Origin: JBHICC01 sp046759385
Lineage (GTDB): Bacteria; Pseudomonadota; Gammaproteobacteria; Acidiferrobacterales; SPGG2
DNA: 6,813 nucleotides
Direction of reading: 5' to 3'
NCBI GenBank assembly: GCA_046759385.1
Contig: JBHICC010000072.1
Span: 1 to 6,813 of the forward strand
Shown: in pieces, positions 1 through 5,226 of the stretch
How the letters are laid out: the number at the start of each line of letters is the position of its first letter
How positions within the stretch are numbered: the stretch's first letter is position 1
The notes under the pieces: generated by a model
What the model saw: the letters and a program-made list of their open reading frames with translations, nothing else
The model's database searches: none
What the model was told of the DNA's origin: nothing
Program-made: the position numbers and the translations under genes

Positions 1-1
1 G

Positions 2-73
2 GTTCCCCATTCTGTCGGTTTTGTTGAAAAGGGTTATGTGCTGCGTCGGCTGGCGGACCGAGAGCGGCAGTGA
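2..73 (+). CDS. 3' tail of an unidentified gene entering from the left edge
   Basis: Reading from base 2, the frame is open from the window edge for 23 codons and ends at TGA (71-73). It reads VPHSVGFVEKGYVLRRLADR followed by ERQ. The composition (hydrophobic stretch, then a basic, amphipathic end rich in CTG, CGG, GCG and GAG codons) looks more like a real protein C-terminus than the other two plus-strand frames. One of those stops at base 27 and the other gives a Cys/Trp/Ser-rich sequence. No family can be named from 23 residues. The call is inference from codon feel only; the preceding sequence would settle it. Confidence 0.3.
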   Translation, partial: VPHSVGFVEKGYVLRRLADRERQ

Positions 74-441
74 CCTTCAGTACTGGTGCGGTCAAGTGAG
101 CCCACTGTGGCTGTCGCACAAAAACACGGAGTACGCCAACCCAAATGCGCCAGGTGTACCGACCGGAACGGAAGGATCAAGCGCGTTTCGGGCCAGCAGC
201 GAGGGCTTGGTCACGCGTCCGTCGCCGGGTTCTAGCCTCAACTTGCGCTAGTCGACGCGACGCAACGGTTTCTTAATCTCGTCGGGGTACAGTCGCATAT
301 GGGATCGCCCGTTCACGTGTTCCACCCGGCAGCGCGCCGGCGTCAATCATCGATGCATGGGCTGTGCAATGTGAATCGTTTCAGGAACGTTTATGTTGAT
401 CGCGCGGTTCCGGTTTTTCGCGCTATGACGAGAGAGTTTCT
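74..441. other. gene-free stretch upstream of the nuclease gene
   Basis: No credible gene is visible in these 368 bases. An open plus-strand frame running to 251 overlaps the putative gene tail, has no ribosome binding site, and has a low-complexity Ser/Gly/Thr/Pro composition, so I do not call it. There is a small perfect hairpin at 326-340 (CCGGC, loop AGCGC, GCCGG) without a T-run, and a 5-bp GC stem at 402-406/419-423 just before the ribosome binding site of the next gene. A six-codon reading frame (ATG at 425, TGA at 443-445) overlaps the next start codon. I see no convincing -35/-10 pair, although the promoter of the 442 gene should lie here. Confidence 0.5.
431..436 (+). promoter_or_regulatory. 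ribosome binding site of the nuclease gene
   Basis: The purine run AGAGAG ends five bases before the ATG at 442, an acceptable Shine-Dalgarno position. It supports this ATG over later in-frame ATGs, as does the cysteine at residue 14, which belongs to the family signature and would be lost with a start at Met36. Confidence 0.5.
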
Positions 442-1911
442 ATGACGGTAACCGCGCAGGACCTGTATAACTATACGAAATGTGCCCACCGCGTCTACCT
501 GGATGCTCATGGTAATGTGACCGAGCGCGGGGAAGCGAGCGCATTCATGCGATTGCTCTGGGAAATGGGGCTGCAGACGGAGCGCGAGTATATGGCCGCG
601 CTGGGGGATGCGCCGTATGCAAACTTGCAGTTGTTATCCGTCGACGAGGCGTGTCTGCACACGGACGAGCTCATGCGAGACGGCACGGATCTGATCTACC
701 AGGGGGCTATCAAAACGGGCGATTGGGTCGGTCGGCCCGATCTACTGGTGAAGCGCACCGACACACCTTCACGGTTTGGTGACTACTACTACGAGCCGAT
801 GGACATCAAAGCGGGCAAGGGCTGGGAAGAACGCGGCGGCGCGAAAACGCGGTTTAAAGAGCACTACGCCTTCCAGATCCTATTTTACCGCGAGATCCTG
901 AAACGCGTTCAAGGTTATGTACCGCCAACGGCGCGCATCATCAACGCTGACAAGCAGATCGAAGAATTCGATCCTGGCGAGTTCGCGGAGTCCTTTCAGG
1001 CCGCACTAAGCGAGGTCGAGCAACTGGTTGCCGGGCGCGAAACATCCGAACCGGTCCTAGGTAGCGTGTGTCACCAATGCCATTGGTATGCGAGGTGTCG
1101 CCGCTGGGTGGAAGGCACACACGACCCCAGTGGACTGTACTTCATTGGCAAGGTGAAGTTCGATCTAAAACGGGTCGGCCTGAAGAACATCTACGATATC
1201 GCCGCGATGAAGGTCGATGACTATCTCAAGGGGCCAAGAAAGATAGCGAGGGTAGGTAAGGACAGTCTAATCCGAATGAAAGAAAGGGCGCGCGTGAGGC
1301 TGCAAGGCAAACCGGCTATTCGTCCGGGTTACGTGTTTCCGAAGACGCGATTGGAGATCTTTTTCGACATCGAGGATGATCCGACGCGCAGCCTGACCTA
1401 TCTCTTCGGTTTTATCCTGCGCGAACAGTCCGGCCCTGACAAATTTCGATACTTTCTTGCGCGCACACCGGAGGAGGAAGAAAAGGCGGCACGGGATTTC
1501 TGGAGCTTCATGGCAGAGTTAGGCGATGCCGTGTTCTACGTTTATTCGTCAAAAGAGCGGACGATGCTCAAGCACCTAATGAAGCGCTATGCACTCGAGG
1601 AGTCGATCTTCAACCGCTACGTCGAGCGCGAGTATGATCTCTACACTGATCTGGTAGTGAAGTATTCGGACTGGCCGACCTATTCCTATGGTATCAAACA
1701 GATCGCACGCCTCGTCGGCTTTAAGTGGCGTGATCCTGATCCGAGCGGCGCCAATTCAATCGCCTGGTACAACGAATATCTGAAGGATCCTTCTCAGCAA
1801 GACATCCTCCAACGTATTATCAGTTACAACGAGGATGACTGCCGGGCGATGATCGCTATAAAGGAGTACTTTGAGGCGTATACCCAAGGATTACCAGTGG
1901 ATCGAGGCTGA
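442..1911 (+). CDS. TM0106-type RecB-like nuclease with C-terminal RNase H-like domain
   Basis: A predicted cytoplasmic DNA- or RNA-processing nuclease of 489 residues with two catalytic modules. Residues 1-225 form a RecB/Cas4-type PD-(D/E)XK module: GRPD with Asp100, the DIK core (Asp121, Lys123), and the QxxxY motif (Gln145, Tyr149). Cys14 with the trio Cys210-x2-Cys213-x5-Cys219 matches the four-cysteine 4Fe-4S arrangement of Cas4 and AddB nucleases. Residues about 300-480 form an RNase H-like 3'-5' exonuclease module of the YprB/DEDD kind: FFDIE (Asp309, Glu311), a middle YSSKE segment (Glu372), YDLYTDL (Asp399, Asp403) and the terminal YNEDDC motif (Asp465, Asp466). This order is that of the TM0106 family of putative RecB nucleases, and the length looks full. 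All key residues are present, so it should be active. The family's role is poorly defined, and no CRISPR or helicase gene lies alongside. Family assignment is solid; substrate and function are inferred. Confidence 0.9.
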   Translation: MTVTAQDLYNYTKCAHRVYLDAHGNVTERGEASAFMRLLWEMGLQTEREYMAALGDAPYANLQLLSVDEACLHTDELMRDGTDLIYQGAIKTGDWVGRPDLLVKRTDTPSRFGDYYYEPMDIKAGKGWEERGGAKTRFKEHYAFQILFYREILKRVQGYVPPTARIINADKQIEEFDPGEFAESFQAALSEVEQLVAGRETSEPVLGSVCHQCHWYARCRRWVEGTHDPSGLYFIGKVKFDLKRVGLKNIYDIAAMKVDDYLKGPRKIARVGKDSLIRMKERARVRLQGKPAIRPGYVFPKTRLEIFFDIEDDPTRSLTYLFGFILREQSGPDKFRYFLARTPEEEEKAARDFWSFMAELGDAVFYVYSSKERTMLKHLMKRYALEESIFNRYVEREYDLYTDLVVKYSDWPTYSYGIKQIARLVGFKWRDPDPSGANSIAWYNEYLKDPSQQDILQRIISYNEDDCRAMIAIKEYFEAYTQGLPVDRG

Positions 1912-1918
1912 GCGTATT

Positions 1919-1950
1919 GCTAGCAGGCCGATCGCACCGCGGGCGCTAGC
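1919..1950. repeat. GCTAGC inverted pair after the nuclease gene
   Basis: Two copies of the palindrome GCTAGC (1919-1924 and 1945-1950) flank a 20-base GC-rich spacer just after the stop at 1909-1911. They could pair as a 6-bp stem. There is no T-run, so this is not a standard intrinsic terminator. Each copy is itself a palindrome, so a protein-binding site or chance are equally possible. Confidence 0.25.
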
Positions 1951-2008
1951 TCGAACAAATAAACGTCGGCGCGAATCCACTGATGGAATCATAAGCTACA
2001 TCCAACTG

Positions 2009-2017
2009 TGCTAGATT
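2009..2017 (+). promoter_or_regulatory. possible extended -10 element before the SirB1-family gene
   Basis: TGCTAGATT fits an extended -10 pattern (TG, one base, then TAGATT, which matches TATAAT at four of six positions) in a locally AT-rich patch. No good -35 hexamer lies 16-18 bases upstream. Transcription would begin near 2024, only a few bases before the GTG at 2030. This would suit a start at the GTG at 2060 better, or a nearly leaderless message. Confidence 0.25.
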
Positions 2018-2029
2018 ATTTCTATATTC

Positions 2030-2905
2030 GTGCTGCAATTGCTTCGGCGGGATCTGGGCGTGGCTGAAAAGAATTCACCGACGGAACGCTTGAAAGAGCT
2101 CGTCAACGGTCCAGAAGCGACATTGGACCTCGCGGAAGCAGCGCTTGTTATCGCCCAGGAGGAGTACACCGATCTGCACATCGTCGCCTACCTGCGGCGT
2201 CTCGATGAGCTAGCAGAAACCGTACGTGCTCGGTCGGCGCCCGATGCCCCGCCGGAGAATATTATTGCGACAATGAACCGCTTGCTCTTTAAAGAGCAAG
2301 GTTTTTCGGGCAACGCCAACGACTATTACGATGCCCGGAACAGCTTTCTGAACGAGGTGCTGGACCGTCGTCTGGGCATCCCGATCACGCTTTCCATCTT
2401 GTATATGGAGGTGGGCTGGCGTCTTGGCTTGCCGTTAGAAGGGATTTCCTTCCCCGGACACTTCCTAGTGAAGCTCCCACTCAAGCGGGGCGAGGTGGTG
2501 CTAGATCCATATTGCGACGGCATATCGCTGAGCGAGGAAGACCTGCGGCGGCGACTGCTGCAGACCTACGGCGAAGAGGACGCTGACATACCGCTCGAGC
2601 GCTTGTTGACCACCGCCAGCAAGAAAGAAATCCTGGTGCGCATGTTACGGAACTTGATGGGCAGCTACTTGCGCACGGAGGAGCTTCCCAAGGCGCTGGC
2701 GGCGGTCGACCGCATGCTGCTCATCATGCCTGATCTCACTGACGAAGTGCGCGATCGAGGGCTCCTGTACGAACGCCTGGAATGCGTACACGCAGCGCTC
2801 GCAGACTTCCGGCGTTATCTCGAGCTCAAGCCGGATGCAAGCGATGCAGCGCACATTCGTAACCGCATCATCGAGTTACAGAGACGGGCGGCCGCATTGC
2901 ATTAG
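2030..2905 (+). CDS. SirB1-family transglutaminase-like protein with C-terminal TPR region
   Basis: A cytoplasmic protein of 291 residues as drawn, of the SirB1 family (Transglut_core2 plus TPR). The signature segment is clear: NEVLDRRLGIPITLS (108-122), LYMEVGWRLGLPLEG (124-138) and FPGHFLV (141-147), followed by LDPYCDG (158-164). The C-terminal part (about 200-285) is helical and TPR-like, with an ALAAVDRML helix and a LADFRRYLELKPD repeat unit. His144 and Asp159 sit where a transglutaminase triad would need them, but the segment that should carry the catalytic cysteine reads PITLS. The protein is therefore probably a non-catalytic scaffold or binding protein, as I recall for most of the family. 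The exact role of SirB1 proteins is not established. The GTG at 2030 has no Shine-Dalgarno sequence; an in-frame GTG at 2060 is preceded at seven bases by GGCGGGA and is an equally good start (281 residues). No signal peptide. Confidence 0.88.
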   Translation: MLQLLRRDLGVAEKNSPTERLKELVNGPEATLDLAEAALVIAQEEYTDLHIVAYLRRLDELAETVRARSAPDAPPENIIATMNRLLFKEQGFSGNANDYYDARNSFLNEVLDRRLGIPITLSILYMEVGWRLGLPLEGISFPGHFLVKLPLKRGEVVLDPYCDGISLSEEDLRRRLLQTYGEEDADIPLERLLTTASKKEILVRMLRNLMGSYLRTEELPKALAAVDRMLLIMPDLTDEVRDRGLLYERLECVHAALADFRRYLELKPDASDAAHIRNRIIELQRRAAALH

Positions 2906-2948
2906 GGCTGAAGCGCGCGCGTGCCGCCGAGCCGTATATAACCCTATC

Positions 2949-2961
2949 AATCAAGCGCTTA
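2949..2961 (+). promoter_or_regulatory. candidate IHF binding site
   Basis: AATCAAGCGCTTA matches the IHF consensus WATCAANNNNTTR at every defined position. IHF bends DNA so that a distant activator can touch sigma-54 polymerase. Here the site lies about 170 bases upstream of the promoter and on the far side of the inverted repeat, whereas IHF sites more often lie between activator site and promoter. That weakens the reading. A 13-base consensus of this kind can also occur by chance. Confidence 0.4.
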
Positions 2962-2982
2962 TCGGACGCGTTGACCCGGGTT

Positions 2983-3007
2983 TGCCCATGGGCGGCAATC
3001 ATGGGCA
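2983..3007. repeat. 8-bp inverted repeat, candidate activator site
   Basis: TGCCCATG (2983-2990) and CATGGGCA (3000-3007) are exact reverse complements separated by nine bases. The left arm also forms a 10-bp palindrome with the following bases (GCCCATGGGC, 2984-2993). It lies about 150-175 bases upstream of the predicted sigma-54 transcription start, within the range where enhancer-binding proteins dock. There is no T-run, so a terminator for the preceding gene is unlikely. I cannot match it to the recognition sequence of a known regulator. Confidence 0.4.
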
Positions 3008-3131
3008 TGGTCGGGGACCTGCGCTGACGCCGTACGGGGATACCGCGTGCCGCTGCACCGATCGCTCGGGCCTGTCTAAAGTGTGCGCAAAACGGGCTAA
3101 CCACTGTGTCCCCGCAGTACCGCCGGGCAAC

Positions 3132-3147
3132 TGGCACGACATATGCA
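3132..3147 (+). promoter_or_regulatory. sigma-54 (RpoN) type promoter
   Basis: TGGCACG-ACAT-ATGCA matches the sigma-54 consensus TGGCACG-N4-TTGC(A/T) at all defined positions except the first T of the second block. The essential GG (3133-3134) and GC (3145-3146) are exactly 10 bases apart. Transcription would start near 3158, leaving a leader of about 74 bases before the ATG at 3232. The site is intergenic and points at a gene with a good ribosome binding site. Such promoters need an AAA+ enhancer-binding activator, whose gene is not in this window. Confidence 0.6.
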
Positions 3148-3218
3148 AGTTTCCTAGGCGGACAAACATCCACGGCCTTTCTGCGTGACCACAGGTGACG
3201 GTAGCCGGCAGGCCAGTT

Positions 3219-3224
3219 AAGGAG
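3219..3224 (+). promoter_or_regulatory. strong ribosome binding site
   Basis: AAGGAG is followed after seven bases by the ATG at 3232. This is the best Shine-Dalgarno sequence in the window. It is the main evidence that the small reading frame behind it is a real gene, and it selects ATG 3232 over the in-frame ATG at 3238. Confidence 0.8.
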
Positions 3225-3231
3225 TTGAACC

Positions 3232-3456
3232 ATGACGATGCAAGCAGTGCAGATGGTTATTATTGATCTCGAGAATGGTAGCCGTGGGGTTTTCATTGGT
3301 GCGCCCATAACCGCAGATGAATTTATGGACGAAGACTGCACGGTGGAGCAGGTCTGGTTCACCAATGTACAAATGATTCCTAAAGGGGCCACGCTTGAAC
3401 AAGTCGTGCAGTTGGCCTTGGCGCAGATCGAGTCGCACGCAGGCACACTTCAATGA
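3232..3456 (+). CDS. small acidic protein of unknown function (74 aa)
   Basis: I do not recognise this 74-residue protein. It is soluble, with no signal peptide or membrane segment. The first half reads as beta strands (QAVQMVIIDL, then GSRGVFIGA), the middle is acidic (ADEFMDEDCTVEQ), and the end is probably one helix (LEQVVQLALAQIESH). It has one cysteine, Cys39. Support for a real gene is the strong AAGGAG ribosome binding site, the upstream sigma-54-type promoter, and the 4-base ATGA overlap between its stop and the next start, which implies co-translation with the 163-residue protein. An antisense open frame covers the same bases but starts inside this gene and has poor composition. A small adaptor or regulatory subunit for the downstream protein is possible, but that is a guess. 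Confidence 0.75.
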   Translation: MTMQAVQMVIIDLENGSRGVFIGAPITADEFMDEDCTVEQVWFTNVQMIPKGATLEQVVQLALAQIESHAGTLQ

Positions 3457-3944
3457 GTCGACGCGAAGACGCGCGTGCCCTGCAATGCAAAGTCGAGCTA
3501 GCGGATTGGTGTGAGACGGCAGACGCCGGCTGCACCGTTACGTTTCGCCTGTGTGACTCAGAGAGTGTAGCTTTGCTGAAAGCTGCTCTTGCGTGCCGTC
3601 CGAATGATGCAGACGCCTGTTACCTACTGTATCTACTGAAGGTCGGTGGCGCCAGCTCCACCGTTGCTCCCATACGTCGCGAAAGACTCGAACGCGCGTT
3701 ACAGGTCGAACCGTTGTCACGCAACGCACTCACCTTGTCTCGGGATCCAGACTTCTGGCGCTATCTGGAAGAGATGAACTTCGCCGCCGTGAGCAGAGAG
3801 ATCGATGAGGTTCACGCCAAGCAATATATATTCAAGCTGTGCGACATTCAGTGCCGGCGTGAACTGGACGAGGATCCGGAAGCTGCCAACCACTACCAGA
3901 CGTTTATTCTCAAGCCATTCCGCGCCTGGCTGCATGCCCAGTGA
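3453..3944 (+). CDS. cysteine-rich protein of unknown function (163 aa), coupled to upstream gene
   Basis: I do not recognise this 163-residue protein. It has eight cysteines (12, 20, 27, 34, 48, 56, 130, 134), a high share for a cytoplasmic protein without signal peptide or membrane segment. Six fall in the first 56 residues at spacings of 7-14, and the last two form CDIQC. This could bind metal or an iron-sulfur centre, but there is no standard CxxC pair. Residues about 38-63 (ALLKAALACRPNDADACYLL) look like a TPR-type helical hairpin, and 76-90 continue as helix. The ATG overlaps the previous stop (ATGA, 3453-3456) and has no clear Shine-Dalgarno of its own, so translation is probably coupled. 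It ends 10 bases before a perfect hairpin. It is a real gene with good confidence; its function is unknown. Confidence 0.75.
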   Translation: MSRREDARALQCKVELADWCETADAGCTVTFRLCDSESVALLKAALACRPNDADACYLLYLLKVGGASSTVAPIRRERLERALQVEPLSRNALTLSRDPDFWRYLEEMNFAAVSREIDEVHAKQYIFKLCDIQCRRELDEDPEAANHYQTFILKPFRAWLHAQ

Positions 3945-3954
3945 CGGCGTCGCA

Positions 3955-3973
3955 CTGACACATCCTGTGTCAG
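3955..3973. terminator. hairpin between convergent genes, probable bidirectional terminator
   Basis: CTGACACA (3955-3962), loop TCC, TGTGTCAG (3966-3973) form a perfect 8-bp stem. It lies in the 65-base gap between the plus-strand two-gene unit (stop 3944) and the minus-strand hydrolase (stop 4010). Position and symmetry suit a terminator used from both sides. No proper T-run follows on either strand and the stem is only half GC, so termination may be weak or the hairpin may mainly protect mRNA ends. Confidence 0.55.
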
Positions 3974-4009
3974 ACTGCTTAAACCTATTCTGATTTGCGC
4001 AACCGCGCG

Positions 4010-5149
4010 CTACCGGTCTCGCTCCGAGATCACGGCGTATACGGCGCGCCACAGGCGCCAGTAATCGGCTAGCGTGGGCTTGAGATCGACATGTAGAAGG
4101 CCACTGACGAGAAACAGCCTGGTTCGATCCGGTGAAAGGGCACGAGCAAGCGCGACGCTTTCGGTATAAGGGATAATACGATCGTCCAATCCATGCACGA
4201 GAATTGCCCGTGCTCGAACCTCCGACAGATCTCTGTTGTTTAAACTGAGCGCTTGTATCTCCGCCTTAACTTCTGCCGGAAGCTGTGCAAACAGTGTCGC
4301 AGTTTGCTGCGGGTCGTCATTGGTGATAAACCGATAAAGTACGCGACCTTCGGGGCTCAGGCGTCCGACGATGGCATTGATGCGCGCTTGTTTGTTTGCG
4401 AGTTTGCGGCGGGCTATGTTGGCCAGAAGTTGGCGGTCAGATGCGTTGTGGAGCTTGTCGATATTGCTAAGCACCAATACCCACTTTGCATAGTCATTGG
4501 GTTCGTTGTAGTGCTGTTGACCATCTTCCTGGAAGTAACCGGTCGTGGCGAATGTGAGGGTCGCCAACATATCGTAGTAACCGCCGATCGCGAGAATAAA
4601 TTGCACGCGGTCACGGATCTCAGAGTGTGACGCGGCAATGACCGCAGGTCCCGCGGCGACGCTAAGGGCAGCGATGCCGACCCGCTCTTGCGGCACGAGG
4701 TTCGATGCCGACAGCATATAAAGGACGGCGTCTGCAACCTCGCGCGAGGCGCCAGCGCGCAGCCTAAGCTTGCGCAAATCAACAAGATCAGGTACGAGCA
4801 CGACAAAACGCGCGCCGGCGAGGATGGCGGCGAACTCGACTAACTGGGGATCATCCTTGCCTAAAGGCGCGGCACCGTGGAGCAACACGATTCCTGCGCG
4901 CGGGGGTTTCACCGGGCGGTACACATCCGCGCGGTAATGGCGACCCGCTATCTCGTAAGCCATGGGTGCGCGCATCATCACCGGCATCTTGCCGCCGGAG
5001 GCTGACGGGCTCAGTGCGGACAGGTCGCGCAGCAGCGCGAGCGCCTCGTAGGCGCGCTGGGGTATTCCCGTGAGTGACAGCACCAACAGAGTCGCTGCTA
5101 CCACCATCAGTAGGATGATTGGCCATTTCTTGGTGAAGGTCCGTTTCAC
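4010..5149 (-). CDS. membrane-anchored alpha/beta hydrolase
   Basis: A predicted serine hydrolase of the alpha/beta-hydrolase fold (dienelactone hydrolase-like), about 379 residues, substrate unknown. Residue numbers here count from the GTG at 5155. A basic N-terminus (KRTFTKK) followed by a hydrophobic segment (about 11-29) makes a signal anchor, so the catalytic domain should face the periplasm. The core follows: VLLHG (His93-Gly94, oxyanion loop), VVLVPDL, nucleophile Ser165 in ALSVAAG, acid Asp324 or Asp325 in HGLDDRIIP, and His355 in SGLLHVDL. The elbow is unusual: Ala163 and Ala167 replace both glycines of GxSxG. For the start I prefer the GTG at 5149, because GGAG (5161-5158) lies eight bases before it but only two before the GTG at 5155. 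The gene follows the gamma-glutamyltransferase gene after a 77-base gap (71 to GTG 5155) on the same strand, so co-transcription is possible. Confidence 0.85.
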   Translation of the reverse strand: MKRTFTKKWPIILLMVVAATLLVLSLTGIPQRAYEALALLRDLSALSPSASGGKMPVMMRAPMAYEIAGRHYRADVYRPVKPPRAGIVLLHGAAPLGKDDPQLVEFAAILAGARFVVLVPDLVDLRKLRLRAGASREVADAVLYMLSASNLVPQERVGIAALSVAAGPAVIAASHSEIRDRVQFILAIGGYYDMLATLTFATTGYFQEDGQQHYNEPNDYAKWVLVLSNIDKLHNASDRQLLANIARRKLANKQARINAIVGRLSPEGRVLYRFITNDDPQQTATLFAQLPAEVKAEIQALSLNNRDLSEVRARAILVHGLDDRIIPYTESVALARALSPDRTRLFLVSGLLHVDLKPTLADYWRLWRAVYAVISERDR

Positions 5150-5157
5150 GTGCACAA

Positions 5158-5161
5158 CTCC
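5158..5161 (-). promoter_or_regulatory. ribosome binding site that decides the hydrolase start
   Basis: On the minus strand the sequence reads CTGGAGTTGTGCACGTGAAA. GGAG is eight bases from the second GTG (5149) and only two from the first (5155). Normal spacing favours 5149. Confidence 0.55.
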
Positions 5162-5226
5162 AGTGTGTCGGCGGCGGCGATCGCTTTTATGGTTTGGGCG
5201 ACCATCTTTGAGTGTTGGCTGATCGC

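Larger units (their letters stand above)
2906..3231. other. regulatory-looking gene-free stretch before the two-gene unit
   Basis: No credible gene lies in these 326 bases. The long open frames crossing it (plus 2835-3188, minus 2868-3446) are in part antisense or out-of-frame shadows of the flanking genes and have unnatural composition. It contains, in order, an IHF-consensus match (2949-2961), an 8-bp inverted repeat (2983-3007), a sigma-54-type promoter (3132-3147) and a strong ribosome binding site (3219-3224). A short GTGAC direct repeat (3185-3189 and 3195-3199) lies in the predicted leader. The arrangement resembles an activator-dependent promoter region. Confidence 0.6.

Noticed and set aside
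21..251. Open plus-strand frame of 76 codons starting at TTG
   Set aside because: No ribosome binding site, overlaps the more plausible gene tail, and the sequence is Ser/Gly/Thr-rich with no recognisable pattern.
384..411. GGAAC...GTTCC inverted pair upstream of the nuclease gene
   Set aside because: Only five bases per arm with an 18-base spacer and no extension; expected by chance.
442..1911. Cas4 of a CRISPR locus
   Set aside because: The cysteine and nuclease motifs are shared with Cas4, but the C-terminal RNase H-like domain and total length fit the TM0106 family, and no repeats or cas genes are present.
1919..1950. Intrinsic terminator after the nuclease gene
   Set aside because: The stem is only six base pairs of self-palindromic repeats and there is no T-run; kept only as a weak repeat.
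2835..3188. Plus-strand open frame of 117 codons
   Set aside because: Its first part is the SirB1-family gene read out of frame. The rest has no recognisable motif and runs across the promoter elements.
2868..3446. Minus-strand open frame of 192 codons
   Set aside because: Antisense to almost all of the well-supported 3232-3456 gene and to the sigma-54 region. It has a Cys/Arg/Ser-rich composition typical of shadow frames and no ribosome binding site for a start at 3446.
3217..3453. Minus-strand open frame of 78 codons opposite the 74-residue gene
   Set aside because: The plus-strand frame has AAGGAG, a promoter and coupling to the next gene; this one has none of these.
3232..3944. Toxin-antitoxin pair
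   Set aside because: Size, order and overlap fit superficially, but neither protein shows a DNA-binding antitoxin fold or a known toxin motif, and an activator-dependent promoter is not typical of such modules.
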